Positions 53,674-62,200 of a stretch of 64,000 bases of DNA are shown here, one piece after another. The stretch is from Mesorhizobium loti (GTDB taxonomy: Bacteria > Pseudomonadota > Alphaproteobacteria > Rhizobiales > Rhizobiaceae). The notes beneath the pieces were generated by a model. It made no database searches, was not told where the DNA came from, and saw only the letters and a program-made list of their open reading frames with translations. Numbering within the stretch: position 1 is the stretch's first letter; every line of letters begins with the position of its first letter. The stretch spans positions 2,542,001-2,606,000 of the forward strand of contig AP017605.1 in the NCBI GenBank assembly GCA_002356515.1, given 5' to 3'. A program made the translations under genes and the position numbers.

Positions 53674-54342
53674 TGAATGCAGAGCCGACATATCGTCCTG
53701 TCGCCCGATCGGCCATCAGGGCAAAGGCAGGCTTACCGGCCTCACGCTCGACGCCAAGCAGATCGTATTCATCAACCGTATAGCATTTCGCCTTCAGCCA
53801 GATGGTTGACGGGCCGCTGCGATATTTGCTGTCGCGGCGCTTCGATACCATGCCTTCGAGTCCGGCTTTGTCGAGAAGATGGAAGATTGCCTTGGCCTCA
53901 CCCGGCAACGACTCGCTGAACTGAATCCGGCCGCCAGGTTCGATCATGCTGCGCAGAATCTCGCGGCGCTCATCCAGCGCCATGTCGCACAGATCGTGGC
54001 CATTGAGATGCAGGAGATCGAAGGCGACAAAATAGAGATCATGCTGCCGGCGGGTGATCGCCTTGCGCAACTCGCCAAAGTCGGAAAAACCCCCGGCATA
54101 AGCAAGATGATCTCGCCGTCGATGATGGCGCTTTCCGCTCCGAGGCGCTTCGCCTCTTGCACCAGGTCGCGATATTTGGCCGTCCAGTCATGGCCGTTGC
54201 GGGTGTAAATGCGCGTCCCGTCTTCATCGATGATCATCTGCGAGCGATAGCCGTCGAACTTGACTTCGTGACTCCAAACGTCGCCTTCCGGAGGCTGGTT
54301 GACCAGGGTAGGCATCAATGGCGCGACGAACTTCAAACGCAT
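53660..54342 (-). pseudogene. ligD: ATP-dependent DNA ligase (LigD-type), frameshifted and 3' truncated
   Basis: Starts MRLKFVAPLMPTLVNQPPEG. The adenylation motif is SHEVKFDGYRSQ with the catalytic Lys; other motifs are AIIDGEIIL, GLEGMVSKRRDSKYR and TIWLKAKC. A shift near 54085 (after PGVFPT) moves to the frame RRQHDLYFVAFDLLHLNGHD. After TGRYVGSAFINS the homology stops, so the OB domain is missing. It is the stand-alone ligase domain type used with Ku in non-homologous end joining; no Ku gene is in the window. Confidence 0.88.
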
Positions 54343-54374
54343 GCGCGGAACTCTGACAGACCGCAGTTAAATTA

Positions 54375-54707
54375 GATTTCGCTAAAACCGATCAGCAGGC
54401 CCAGGGCAAGACCTCAACACAGACTGATCAGGGGTCGACTGCTTCCATCAGCAACGTGACCGTCGAACAGAAAACCCAGATCACCCAGGTCATCAAGGAG
54501 ACCAGGGTCGAGCCGGTGTCGAATGTCGATTTCGACATTTCAGTCGGCATCGAGGTTCCCCGGCACAAAATCCGGTTGCATCGTCTGCCCGCGCGCATCG
54601 TCAAGATCGTGCCGGCCTACGAAAGCTACGAGTATTTCGTATTGGCCGATGGTCGGATCGTCATCGTCGATCCGGACACGTTGAAGATCGTGCTTATCCT
54701 GACCTGA
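54375..54707 (+). pseudogene. DUF1236 domain protein lacking its 5' end
   Basis: The frame gives TVEQKTQITQVIKETRVEPV, FDISVGIEVPRHKIRLHRLP and YFVLADGRIVIVDPDTLKIV, the full DUF1236 repeat of exported rhizobial proteins. No signal peptide or start precedes it; a stop in frame lies just upstream, beside the ligase remnant. A GTG at 54456 could give 83 residues. Confidence 0.75.
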
Positions 54708-54848
54708 CCTCGTATCCATCGCACCGCCCGCCACACCCACGTGGCGGGCGGTGCGATGATAGGTCCGATGAACCGACGGAGCGATGGCCACCTCGCGGCA
54801 TGGAGGCGGATCAGTGGAGATCAGACCGCGTTTGCTGGGGCAAGGCCG

Positions 54849-55100
54849 CTAGGATCTACCTGTCAGGACGTCAAAGTGGATTTCAGCACCCGCCTGTTCG
54901 TCGAACAACACCGAGCAGCCTCGCGCAAGCGCTACCGTGGAAAGGGCGTTTGCCACGACGTCGTCCGGTGACACGAAATCGCCGGTCAGCACCCTCAACT
55001 CTTCGACGCCCTCAGCCATCGAGACAAAATTTCCGACCACTCGATCGTGCCTGCAGGCCTCGACCACGTAAAGCAGATCGACCATTTCGAAGCTGCGCAT
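54849..55100 (-). CDS. 83-residue hypothetical protein
   Basis: MRSFEMVDLLYVVEACRHDR, then MAEGVEELRVLTGDFVSPDD. TTGGAGGCGGAAC gives a strong ribosome binding site. Acidic, likely cytosolic, no family recognised. Confidence 0.55.
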   Translation of the reverse strand: MRSFEMVDLLYVVEACRHDRVVGNFVSMAEGVEELRVLTGDFVSPDDVVANALSTVALARGCSVLFDEQAGAEIHFDVLTGRS

Positions 55101-55296
55101 GTTCCGCCTCCAATAAAAATCGTCCCTTGCAGGATCATGAAACGCATTGGCTGAACATAGTGTTCCGGCGGACTTGAGTTACCCTTATCGCCGCTCCGGC
55201 CGGCGCCGTTTGGCGACGAGCTTGAGGATCGTTCGACCGCGCGCGCGTCGCGGCATCGACCATGCCGTAAGCCATGGCCTCGAACCCGAAGGGTGC

Positions 55297-55440
55297 CTAG
55301 ATCCGTTTGAAATGGGCAAGGCCTAGCCGTATCCGCTGCCCCTCAGCAAAGGCTAGAGCAAAAGATTGCAGCGCGAATGATCGGGTTAGTTCCTGGTCGT
55401 CCTCGACCACGCGGACCAACCATTCATCGTCAGCTTCCAT
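55297..55440 (-). CDS. 47-residue member of the FAEGQR-R-LGL family
   Basis: MEADDEWLVRVVEDDQELTR, then ALAFAEGQRIRLGLAHFKRI. Its ATG overlaps the stop of the chimeric upstream gene (TGATG), so it depends on that gene for translation. Paralogues at 39274 and 56371. Confidence 0.6.
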   Translation of the reverse strand: MEADDEWLVRVVEDDQELTRSFALQSFALAFAEGQRIRLGLAHFKRI

Positions 55441-55853
55441 CACTTCAACGCGCCGATCGCCAGATGCCTCTTCAGGTCTCCGGGATGCAGAATGCCCTTC
55501 AGCAACAACGGTCCGGACCAAACGGTGCGCAGCCAGTCGACGTCGGTCCAGGAGAGCCCAGGGTCGAGCAGTGCGGCCATGCGGCCCGCCAGCGCAACAC
55601 CTGTGTCCTGAAAGCTTCCCTCAAAGTCGAAATGCATCGTCTTCCCGGCGATGACGGTCCGTCCCCAGGATAACCGGACGCGGGCGTGCTTGGCCTTCAC
55701 GAAGATGAAGGCTTCGTCCTTGCTGTCGAATGTCGTGATCGCCTGGTTGTTCTCGGCGACTTGCCAGCCTTGCTGGTACGCGAACCGGACCGTCCGGCGT
55801 TCGCTACCCACGGAAGCGTTCCGTGTACCAGGTGATCTTACGTCGACCTTCAT
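55440..55853 (-). CDS. Chimeric ORF: small-protein N-terminus fused to an alpha-hydroxy-acid dehydrogenase fragment
   Basis: 137 residues. Residues 1-70 (VRFAYQQGWQVAENNQAITT, TFDSKDEAFIFVKAKHARVR) look like a DUF2188-type small protein. From about residue 72, GVALAGRMAALLDPGLSWTD, VDWLRTVWSGPLLLKGILHP, then GD, is the mid-region of FMN-dependent lactate/alpha-hydroxy-acid dehydrogenases; the catalytic His/Arg segments are absent. The fusion keeps frame and runs into the start of the 47-residue gene. It cannot be an active dehydrogenase. Confidence 0.7.
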   Translation of the reverse strand: MKVDVRSPGTRNASVGSERRTVRFAYQQGWQVAENNQAITTFDSKDEAFIFVKAKHARVRLSWGRTVIAGKTMHFDFEGSFQDTGVALAGRMAALLDPGLSWTDVDWLRTVWSGPLLLKGILHPGDLKRHLAIGALK

Positions 55854-55859
55854 CGGCTT

Positions 55860-56213
55860 GTGGCGAAGAGAAGGAATACGTTCTTGATACCTCGGACAGA
55901 CAAGGGCGCGGCGCTGAGGCTTTCAGAATTCGCCGATCCTAACGATGCAGTCATTGCCGCAATCGAGCTCTACGGGCCGGAAGCGAAAACCGCAGCGGCC
56001 TACTGTGCAATGGAAGCACTCTTCGCGGCCGATCGGCCGATTTCCGCTTTTGGTGCACGGTCTTCCGAGACCTCTCCAGACCTCATTGACGGCCTGAAGG
56101 TGAGCCAGGTGCACGTACTAAACCCTTCGAAGCATCACACGGCGAGGCGTGCGGCACAGATCGGAGTGCGCGACAAAATCTGCGGATTCCAACGACCGCC
56201 GAAATCCTCGTAA
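55860..56213 (+). CDS. Uncertain 117-residue frame, possible remnant
   Basis: From TTG 55860. The segment DPNDAVIAAIELYGPEAKTA, AAYCAMEALFAADRP is like short rhizobial helical proteins; the rest is not. No good start. Confidence 0.3.
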   Translation: MAKRRNTFLIPRTDKGAALRLSEFADPNDAVIAAIELYGPEAKTAAAYCAMEALFAADRPISAFGARSSETSPDLIDGLKVSQVHVLNPSKHHTARRAAQIGVRDKICGFQRPPKSS

Positions 56214-56220
56214 CGATAAA

Positions 56221-56251
56221 GGCCCGCAAAGGCCGGGAGATAGCGCGGGCC
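56221..56251. terminator. GGCCCGC hairpin
   Basis: GGCCCGC and GCGGGCC pair around a 17-base loop, preceded by AAA. Polarity favours minus-strand transcripts. Confidence 0.45.
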
Positions 56252-56321
56252 GACCAAGATTTGGGTCTTTGGTCAGCGGCAAGCCCTCTGAAAAGCCGGT
56301 CGACCGATGTCCATCCAATAG

Positions 56322-56349
56322 AAAAAGCCCGCCGCCGTCGGCAGCGGGC
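56322..56349 (-). terminator. Hairpin terminator (GCCCGC type)
   Basis: GCCCGC and GCGGGC stem with AAAAA on the left, i.e. a U tract on the minus strand, 22 bp beyond the stop of the gene at 56371. Confidence 0.75.
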
Positions 56350-56370
56350 CATACCGGACTGGCTAACATG

Positions 56371-56586
56371 TTAAATTCGCTGGTACGAATGCAAGCCAAG
56401 GCGAAGGCGCTGCCCTTCGGCAAAAGACTCGGCAAAGTCCTTCTGGGCGAAGGTTCTACTGTAACTGCTTACACCATCATCCACGAGGCGGACGACCCAC
56501 TCTCCTAGCAATTCGTACAGCTGAACGCTTACGCAGTGCTGCGTGGGCCTAGTGTCGGCCAGCACATTTCTCCCGTATGAAAGCAT
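56371..56586 (-). CDS. 71-residue member of the FAEGQR-R-LGL family
   Basis: MLSYGRNVLADTRPTQHCVS, then LGEWVVRLVDDGVSSYSRTF and FAESFAEGQRLRLGLHSYQR. TTAGGAGCGGAC before ATG 56586 fixes the start; a longer frame runs to 56613. Third paralogue in the window. Confidence 0.65.
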   Translation of the reverse strand: MLSYGRNVLADTRPTQHCVSVQLYELLGEWVVRLVDDGVSSYSRTFAQKDFAESFAEGQRLRLGLHSYQRI

Positions 56587-56633
56587 GTCCGCTCCTAACT
56601 GCCGGGGCCGCACAAAGTTGAGCCAAGCGGCAA

Positions 56634-56882
56634 TCAGCCTCCGTTGGCAGCAGGTGCCGCAGCCGCAGGCTTCGCAGGAGCTTCAACCTTGGGCGCCTCA
56701 ACCTTCGGCGCCTCGACCTTAGGCGATTCAACCTTTACGTTGATGTCCTGCCCCCTGCCGCCATGAATGTTGATGACGCCGGTGAAAACCAACAAGACCA
56801 CGATTGCGATGATTGCGAGAACGATAGCGACCGCAGTGCCGCCGCCCCCTCCCGAGTTTACAACAGTTGGGCCGTCAGCCAT
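56634..56882 (-). CDS. Small single-span membrane protein with a KVEAP repeat tail
   Basis: 82 residues (MADGPTVVNSGGGGG start, GGAG upstream). One membrane helix (AVAIVLAIIAIVVLLVFTGV), then a periplasmic tail with three or four PKVEAPKVEA units and an Ala/Pro-rich end. Looks like a short anchored spacer. Function unknown. Confidence 0.7.
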   Translation of the reverse strand: MADGPTVVNSGGGGGTAVAIVLAIIAIVVLLVFTGVINIHGGRGQDINVKVESPKVEAPKVEAPKVEAPAKPAAAAPAANGG

Positions 56883-57033
56883 GATTTTGCTCTCCATTTC
56901 GATTTATAACGGATGAGCAACGGCCCCCACGCATTTGCGTTCCGCTGCGGGACTAAGGTCCGGGAGCCACCCGACTGAAGCCCTGCCCCGCAACCGTGGC
57001 CTGGCAACAACGTTACGACCGCACCCCCTTTTG

Positions 57034-57057
57034 AGCCGCCCTTGGGCGGACGGCTCT
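57034..57057. terminator. Possible hairpin
   Basis: GAGCCG and CGGCTC pair with further GC pairs inside and TTCT after. It lies in the otherwise gene-free 56883-57085 interval, upstream of the small membrane gene at 57086. Confidence 0.4.
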
Positions 57058-57085
57058 TCTATCGCTGCGACTTGGTGGTGAGGTT

Positions 57086-57355
57086 GTGAGATTCCTAGAA
57101 TCGAGGCAGGCTGTGACTTTTGACGAAAGACCGACGGTCCATGACGGTGCAAATCAAGCCGCCGCAAATGACAACAATACCCCTGCTCCAGACACCTCGT
57201 CAGCGCTGGACCTCCTCCTTTCTTCTGCGGAGGACGCGAATATTGAGGGCCTGGTCAGACGAACGGAGAGACTTGGCGTTCTCGTTGTCGTAGTCATGGC
57301 AATTGTCCTTGTCTTCGTGCCGGCTTTGTTGGTTGCACTGAGACTCGGGATATAG
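57086..57355 (+). CDS. Small C-terminally anchored membrane protein
   Basis: 89 residues. A polar N-terminus with NQAAANDNNTPAPDTSSALD is followed by a C-terminal membrane helix (LGVLVVVVMAIVLVFVPALL). Function unknown. Confidence 0.55.
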   Translation: MRFLESRQAVTFDERPTVHDGANQAAANDNNTPAPDTSSALDLLLSSAEDANIEGLVRRTERLGVLVVVVMAIVLVFVPALLVALRLGI

Positions 57356-57575
57356 GACCGACTAGGTCGTCAACCCATAAGGGACGCGAGGTTGCGCGGC
57401 GGCCTTAAGGTCTGCGCCTGACTTAATTCGCAGACGGTGCCCAAGACCCTGGACGCGGTCAGCATTACCCACTGGTGCCTCTTGCGAGGTGTCCGTCCCC
57501 CGCCGCGTCGGCAATATATCGCTGACCTGAGTTTTGAACTTCAGCGCGACACCGATCTGTGGACAGTTCGGGCTA

Positions 57576-58022
57576 TTATCCGCAGCAAACGCCAGATTTG
57601 GCCAGTGCAGCCATGTCCTTGAAAATCACGCAGTCCTGGCCTGGACCGCCGGCACAGGCGATGTTGCAGCGTGTCACAAAGCTTTCCAGCCGACGTTCGA
57701 GCAAGCGCAGTTCGGCGAGTTTCTGGCGGACCTCGTCAAGATGCACCTGGGCAATGTCGCGCGTCTCGACGCAATCGCGGCTGGTGCTGATGGATAGCTC
57801 CATCAGCACGCGCACCTGACCAATGCCGAAGCCAAAGTCCCGGCACTGCTTGATAAACGTCAACCGACCCAAATCGTCGTCGTCATAAATGCGTTGCCCT
57901 CCGGCCGTGCGAGGCGCGGGAGGCAGCAAACCGATCTCCTCGTAGTAGCGGATGGTCGGCGTCGTGACGCCGGCAGCCTTGGCGAGCGCTCCGATGGTGA
58001 GCACGCGGACGTGAACGTTCAT
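57576..58022 (-). CDS. MerR-family metal-type transcriptional regulator
   Basis: 148 residues from ATG 58022, preceded by AAGGAG. The winged helix is VLTIGALAKAAGVTTPTIRY, YYEEIGLLPPAPRTAGGQRI. A dimerisation helix follows, and cysteines in RDCVETRD, RCNIACAGG and GQDCVIF sit where MerR/ZntR-type proteins hold metal-binding Cys. Divergent from the operon at 58101; the intergenic region has a MerR-type promoter with a 19-bp spacer. Confidence 0.9.
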   Translation of the reverse strand: MNVHVRVLTIGALAKAAGVTTPTIRYYEEIGLLPPAPRTAGGQRIYDDDDLGRLTFIKQCRDFGFGIGQVRVLMELSISTSRDCVETRDIAQVHLDEVRQKLAELRLLERRLESFVTRCNIACAGGPGQDCVIFKDMAALAKSGVCCG

Positions 58023-58031
58023 CGCAAGATA

Positions 58032-58066
58032 CTCCTTGAACCTCAAGTTACTTGAAGGAGTACGCT
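58032..58066 (+). promoter_or_regulatory. MerR-type operator/promoter
   Basis: CTCCTTGAAC and CTTGAAGGAG form an imperfect inverted repeat lying within a promoter with TTGAAC (58036-58041) and TACGCT (58061-58066). The spacer is 19 bp, the over-long spacing that MerR proteins correct by twisting DNA. It points rightward into the operon. Confidence 0.8.
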
Positions 58067-58100
58067 ATCTTCGTACTGATCCAAGAGGAAGATTTCGTTG

Positions 58101-58667
58101 ATGGGTCTTTTCGCAAATCGTGTCGCCCTTATCCGTTGGACGTCGGCGATGCTGGCGATCTCGGCGCTTCTCTTCGCCACCGCCGTCTTGATGGAAGGGG
58201 GCGGACATCGGGAGCCCGCCAGCATGGCCGCGCACGACGAAGCGGCAGGGGCTCAGGAACAGGGCGGCCATGACGAAGCGGCCGAGAGTCCTGCCGCGAA
58301 ACAAGGTGGTGACAATACCGAGGTCGGCGAAACGGGCAGCCACGCCGAACAGACGATCCTTGGCATCAATCTCGAAACCCCCTGGCTGGCATGGGGGTTC
58401 GTCGGCGTTTCGATAATGCTCGCCGCCGCTGTTCTGAGGCTTGGCAAAGCGGCCCTCTTGCTGGCCATTCTCCTGGCGGGTGCCGCGGCAATTCTCGATG
58501 GCCGCGAGGTTTTCCTGCAACTCGCTCGCGCTAACGCAAGCGTGGCGAGCCTGGCAGCGCTCACAGCCCTCTCTCACGCTGCGGTCGTCATCCTGGCTGT
58601 GTTGGCTTGGCAGGCCGCTTCCACCCACGCCGGCCCGGCAACAGGGAGAAATATGCATGGACGTTGA
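58101..58667 (+). CDS. Membrane protein with a His/Glu-rich periplasmic loop, first gene of the MerR-controlled operon
   Basis: 188 residues (MGLFANRVALIRWTSAMLAI). After one membrane helix comes a polar loop rich in His, Glu and Ala (HDEAAGAQEQGGHDEAAESP, SHAEQ) that could bind metal, then three more helices (WLAWGFVGVSIMLAAAVLRL and others). AGAGGAAG precedes the ATG. It overlaps the next gene by 11 bp. Family not recognised. Confidence 0.7.
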   Translation: MGLFANRVALIRWTSAMLAISALLFATAVLMEGGGHREPASMAAHDEAAGAQEQGGHDEAAESPAAKQGGDNTEVGETGSHAEQTILGINLETPWLAWGFVGVSIMLAAAVLRLGKAALLLAILLAGAAAILDGREVFLQLARANASVASLAALTALSHAAVVILAVLAWQAASTHAGPATGRNMHGR

Positions 58668-59267
58668 TAAGACGATCACAGGCGCCGGCCTTGTTCTTGT
58701 AGCCTGCGCGGCCTGCTGCGCACCTCTAATCGCGCCGCCGGTTATCGCCGCCATCGCTGCCAGTGGTGTCGGCTTAGCTTTGATCGGCCAGCTTGGTCTG
58801 GCTTTGTGGTCGTCGCCGCCGGAGGTCTTTATCTTCTGTCGCGCCGGAAGGCCGCGCCCAACACCACATTTCAATCATTGATGGCACAAGGCGATTGCGG
58901 CTGCGGCCCGTCTTGCGCCCCTGCGGCCGAGAACGATGCACTATCGATCGCCTGCACCCTTGGCGCGTCTGATTTCAAGGAGCGTGTCGCCGGCATCCGT
59001 GCCTTGGCGCGTCGGTCATTGCGCAATGCCGATCGTACGCCGCTGTCACTCGAACTCACCTATGGGCCGGAAGCACTGGAAGAGGTCAGCGATCTGATGC
59101 GCAAGGAGCAGATCTGCTGCGCGTTCCTGACCTTTCACCTGAAGAACAATTCTCGCGGAGTTGTCCTAACAATCACCGCCCCACAGCAAGCGGCCGAGGC
59201 AGCGGACCTCTTGTTCGACCGCTCTGCCCCCGAACTCGCTGCATCCAACGTCACGGAGACTGCATAG
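58657..59267 (+). pseudogene. MerT-like Cys-rich membrane protein, one frameshift
   Basis: MDVDKTITGAGLVLVACAAC, with vicinal Cys in ACAACCAPLIAPPV as in mercuric transporters, leads through two helices to QLGLA. A missing base near 58800 then moves the rest (VVVAAGGLYLLSRRKA, QGDCGCGPSC, KEQICCAFLTF) to another frame. Restored, the protein is about 203 residues with at least eight Cys in the C-terminal domain. A metal or thiol role is suggested by the Cys pattern and the MerR-type control. Confidence 0.75.
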
Positions 59268-59268
59268 C

Positions 59269-59657
59269 ATGCAACGTCGTCACTTTCTGATGCTCTCGGC
59301 CGCTGCCGGTATCGCTGCCGCTGTCTACCCCGCAATCGCCCACAATGGCGACGAAACCATTCCCGGCTTCGACGACGCGCTCAAAGCCGGCGGCCCGGTG
59401 ATGATCCACGTCACAGCGCCATGGTGCGAAACCTGTCAGGCGCAAAAGCCCATCGTGGCATCGCTGCTGGCCTCGCCGGACTTCAAGAACATGAAGAAGT
59501 TCGATGTCGACTTCGACGCGCAAAGGAAATCTTGGCTCGCTACCGCGTGCAGATGCAAAGCACGATGATCGTCTACAAGGGCGGCAAGGAGGTCGACCGG
59601 CAAACCGGCCAGACCGACCCGGCGGTCATCGAAGCACTGCTGCGCGAGGCGCTGTGA
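59269..59657 (+). pseudogene. Thioredoxin-family protein with Tat-like signal, one frameshift
   Basis: MQRRHFLMLSAAAGIAAAVY has an RR-x-F-L-type signal. The mature part has HVTAPWCETCQAQKPIV, a thioredoxin active site WCETC. At DFDAQ one A is missing (CAAAGG for CAAAAGG, near 59530); the other frame supplies KEILARYRVQMQSTMIVYKG and the end. Starts just after the preceding stop. It would work with CcdA downstream. Confidence 0.85.
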
Positions 59658-59658
59658 C

Positions 59659-60366
59659 ATGCTGCTTGCCCTGCTTGCCGGTGTTCTGTCGATCCTCTCG
59701 CCCTGTGTGCTGCCGCTGCTGCCGGTCGTCCTGACTGGGGCGGTGGCCGAACATCGGTTGGCACCCTTGGCCCTGGCGGTTGGCGTCGCCGTCTCCTTCA
59801 CATCGATCGGCGTCTTCGTGGCCACCATTGGCTTTTCAATCGGCCTCGACATGACGGTGTTTCGCTCGGCTGCCGCCGTGCTGCTAATCTTGGTCGGCGC
59901 GGTGCTGCTGGTCCCGCGTTTCCAGACGCAGTTCGCCACCGCGGCCGGCCCGGTGAGCAACTGGACGCAAAGCCGCTTCAGTGGTTTCTCGACCTCCGGC
60001 ATCTCTGGCCAGTTCGGTGTCGGGCTGCTCTTGGGCGCGGTATGGACACCTTGCGTCGGGCCAACGCTTGGTGCGGCTTCTATCATGGCTGCGCGCGGCG
60101 AAAATCTCGGCATGGTGGTGCTGACCATGCTGGCTTTCGGCATTGGCACATCATTGCCGCTGCTGGCTCTGGCACTGATGTCCCGAGAAGCATTGCTCCG
60201 CTGGCGAGGTAGGATGCTGGCTGCGTCCAGCCGCATCAAAATGGCACTCGGCGCCGTGCTAATCGTGGCTGGCGTCACGACGCTATCGGGGTTCGACCGC
60301 ACGATACAAATCGGCCTTGAACAGGCTTTGCCGGATTGGCTGGTGGCCATCACCACGAGCTTGTGA
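59659..60366 (+). CDS. ccdA: CcdA-type thiol-disulfide transmembrane protein
   Basis: 235 residues with six membrane helices. The two redox-Cys motifs are in LSPCVLPLLPVVLTG (helix 1) and WTPCVGPTLGAAS (helix 4), the signature of CcdA/DsbD-beta proteins that pass electrons from cytosolic thioredoxin to periplasmic partners. It follows the thioredoxin-like gene by one base. It probably keeps that protein reduced. Confidence 0.92.
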   Translation: MLLALLAGVLSILSPCVLPLLPVVLTGAVAEHRLAPLALAVGVAVSFTSIGVFVATIGFSIGLDMTVFRSAAAVLLILVGAVLLVPRFQTQFATAAGPVSNWTQSRFSGFSTSGISGQFGVGLLLGAVWTPCVGPTLGAASIMAARGENLGMVVLTMLAFGIGTSLPLLALALMSREALLRWRGRMLAASSRIKMALGAVLIVAGVTTLSGFDRTIQIGLEQALPDWLVAITTSL

Positions 60367-60380
60367 CACGTTCGGACGGC

Positions 60381-60719
60381 ATGCGCCTCCTCCTCAGTTC
60401 CTTCCTGACGTTCGCAGCGGCCGCGCTCGCCGAAATCGCCGGCTGCTTTGCTTTCTGGGTCTGGCTGCGGCAGGGGAAATCAATCCTATGGCTGGCGCCG
60501 GGCGTCGCATCTCTGGTGCTGTTTGCATATCTCCTTACGTTCATTCCCAGCGATTATGCGTGGACGCGCCTACGCGGCTTATGGCGGCATCTACATCGTG
60601 GCGTCGCTGCTCTGGCTGTGGCTGGCCGAGGGCATCGACCGGATACATGGGATCTCATGGGCGGCGCTATCGCGTTGCTTGCGGTAGCGATCATACTGTT
60701 CGCCCCTCGAAGTACGTGA
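60381..60719 (+). CDS. ynfA: YnfA-family membrane protein with a scrambled internal segment
   Basis: 112 residues from ATG 60381. Family marks: [18 protein letters not shown], and the end [20 protein letters not shown]. Between SDYA and RPDTWDL the expected [20 protein letters not shown] is found only in another frame; an extra T after TATGCG and a compensating indel about 75 bp later restore the frame. About 25 residues, including a membrane helix, are thus replaced by an Arg/His-rich stretch. Unlikely to be functional as read. Confidence 0.8.
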   Translation: MRLLLSSFLTFAAAALAEIAGCFAFWVWLRQGKSILWLAPGVASLVLFAYLLTFIPSDYAWTRLRGLWRHLHRGVAALAVAGRGHRPDTWDLMGGAIALLAVAIILFAPRST

Positions 60720-60889
60720 GTTTTGCTCGGAGATCGCCGTCCCACCGATGTTCTGGAACGTTCGCGAGCACACGCCGGCCCGTCTGGCGGGAGGCCTGCT
60801 TATGGCGCGACCGTGACCTGTGTCATGGTCACCCGCGATGTCTGCTCCCGGGCGCGGCAGGTGTTACCCTATATGGCTGACTTGAGGCG

Positions 60890-61301
<412 letters not shown>

Positions 61302-61302
<1 letters not shown>

Positions 61303-61658
61303 CAGCCGGCATCCTTCAGCGATAGAGACACCGCGGGGCCGGTGATCACGGATGTAGGCCCGCTTCTGGGACGTGGTGCGCTTTTCAGAGCCCCCTTTAG
61401 AAACTCGATTTCCAAGGCTTGCCGGCCTACCAGCCGCTCCAGCGCGGCGATCCGAGCCTCATAGGTCTGCGTCTCGGCCGCCGCTACATCCTCGTCGAAG
61501 GCGCCGGCCTGGTGTTTCTGGACCCAGATACGGATCAGGTTACGCGCTAGTTCGTGCCGCCTGGCCAGACCATGAAGCGTCTCGCCGGAGAGGAACTCTT
61601 GCACTACCTGACGTTTGAACTCGATGCTGTGCGCACGATGTGCAGTCATGGCTTCCAT
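61302..61658 (-). CDS. IS3-family orfA, helix-turn-helix protein
   Basis: About 118 residues (MEAMTAHRAHSIEFKRQVVQ start). The HTH is GETLHGLARRHELARNLIRI; a leucine-zipper-like helix follows (EARIAALERLVGRQALEIEF). Its stop overlaps the orfB start (TGATG). Confidence 0.85.
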
Positions 61659-61849
61659 CCTTCGAAAGCCCGGCTTCCAAGTCAATTCTGCTTAGTCAAG
61701 CTGTCCGCTCCGAAGGGCTCACTCCAATCGAGGGTCAGTTTTGGAAGCCGTTTGACACTCGGCGATCGGTCCTTCACGTGCGAGAGCGGGCAGTTGCCTG
61801 GCCACCCAATTGTCGAGACATTTCAGGCCGCGAGCGCTCATTCATTCCG

Positions 61850-62054
61850 TCATCCCGGATCACAGTGCATAATCGCGTCCAGGATCGTGCGGTAGCGGCT
61901 GTCAACCTCTTCGTCGATCTCGCCCCGCTTGATGCCAAGCGCATTGGCGTCGGCCAGTCTGTTGGTCGTAGACTGAGATAACTTCGGCGCCGGCCGTCCC
62001 CGGGACGTTGCTAGCGATCCATTGATCCAGGAAGTTGATTCCGCCGGTGCTCAT
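61850..62054 (-). pseudogene. DUF768 family protein, mid-frameshift
   Basis: MSTGGINFLDQWIASNVPGT and AEVISVYD are in frame; a shift then moves the rest (DANALGIKRGEIDEEVDSRY, RTILDAIMHCDPG) to another frame ending at 61850. Confidence 0.8.
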
Positions 62055-62119
62055 GACCGCTTAAGCTCGGTGCCGATATTAGGTTCGGCCGTCACGCCTT
62101 GGGCTAACGGCCCGGTGGC

Positions 62120-62200
62120 TGTGTGGACAGTGGACGAGCTCGGCCTCATCCTTTATCCCGGCCATGTAGTTGGCTGTGATCCGGGAGGCCAATCGTCCTG
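62120..62200 (-). pseudogene. Remnant of the ANYMAGIKDEAELV family
   Basis: Reads LASRITANYMAGIKDEAELV, like the gene at 49246-49446, then loses similarity. Confidence 0.6.

Noticed and set aside
56940..57030. Segment with CTGCCCCGCAACCGTGG resembling part of a cobalamin riboswitch
   Set aside because: The other conserved boxes are missing and the downstream gene is not a cobalamin or transport gene. The match is too short.
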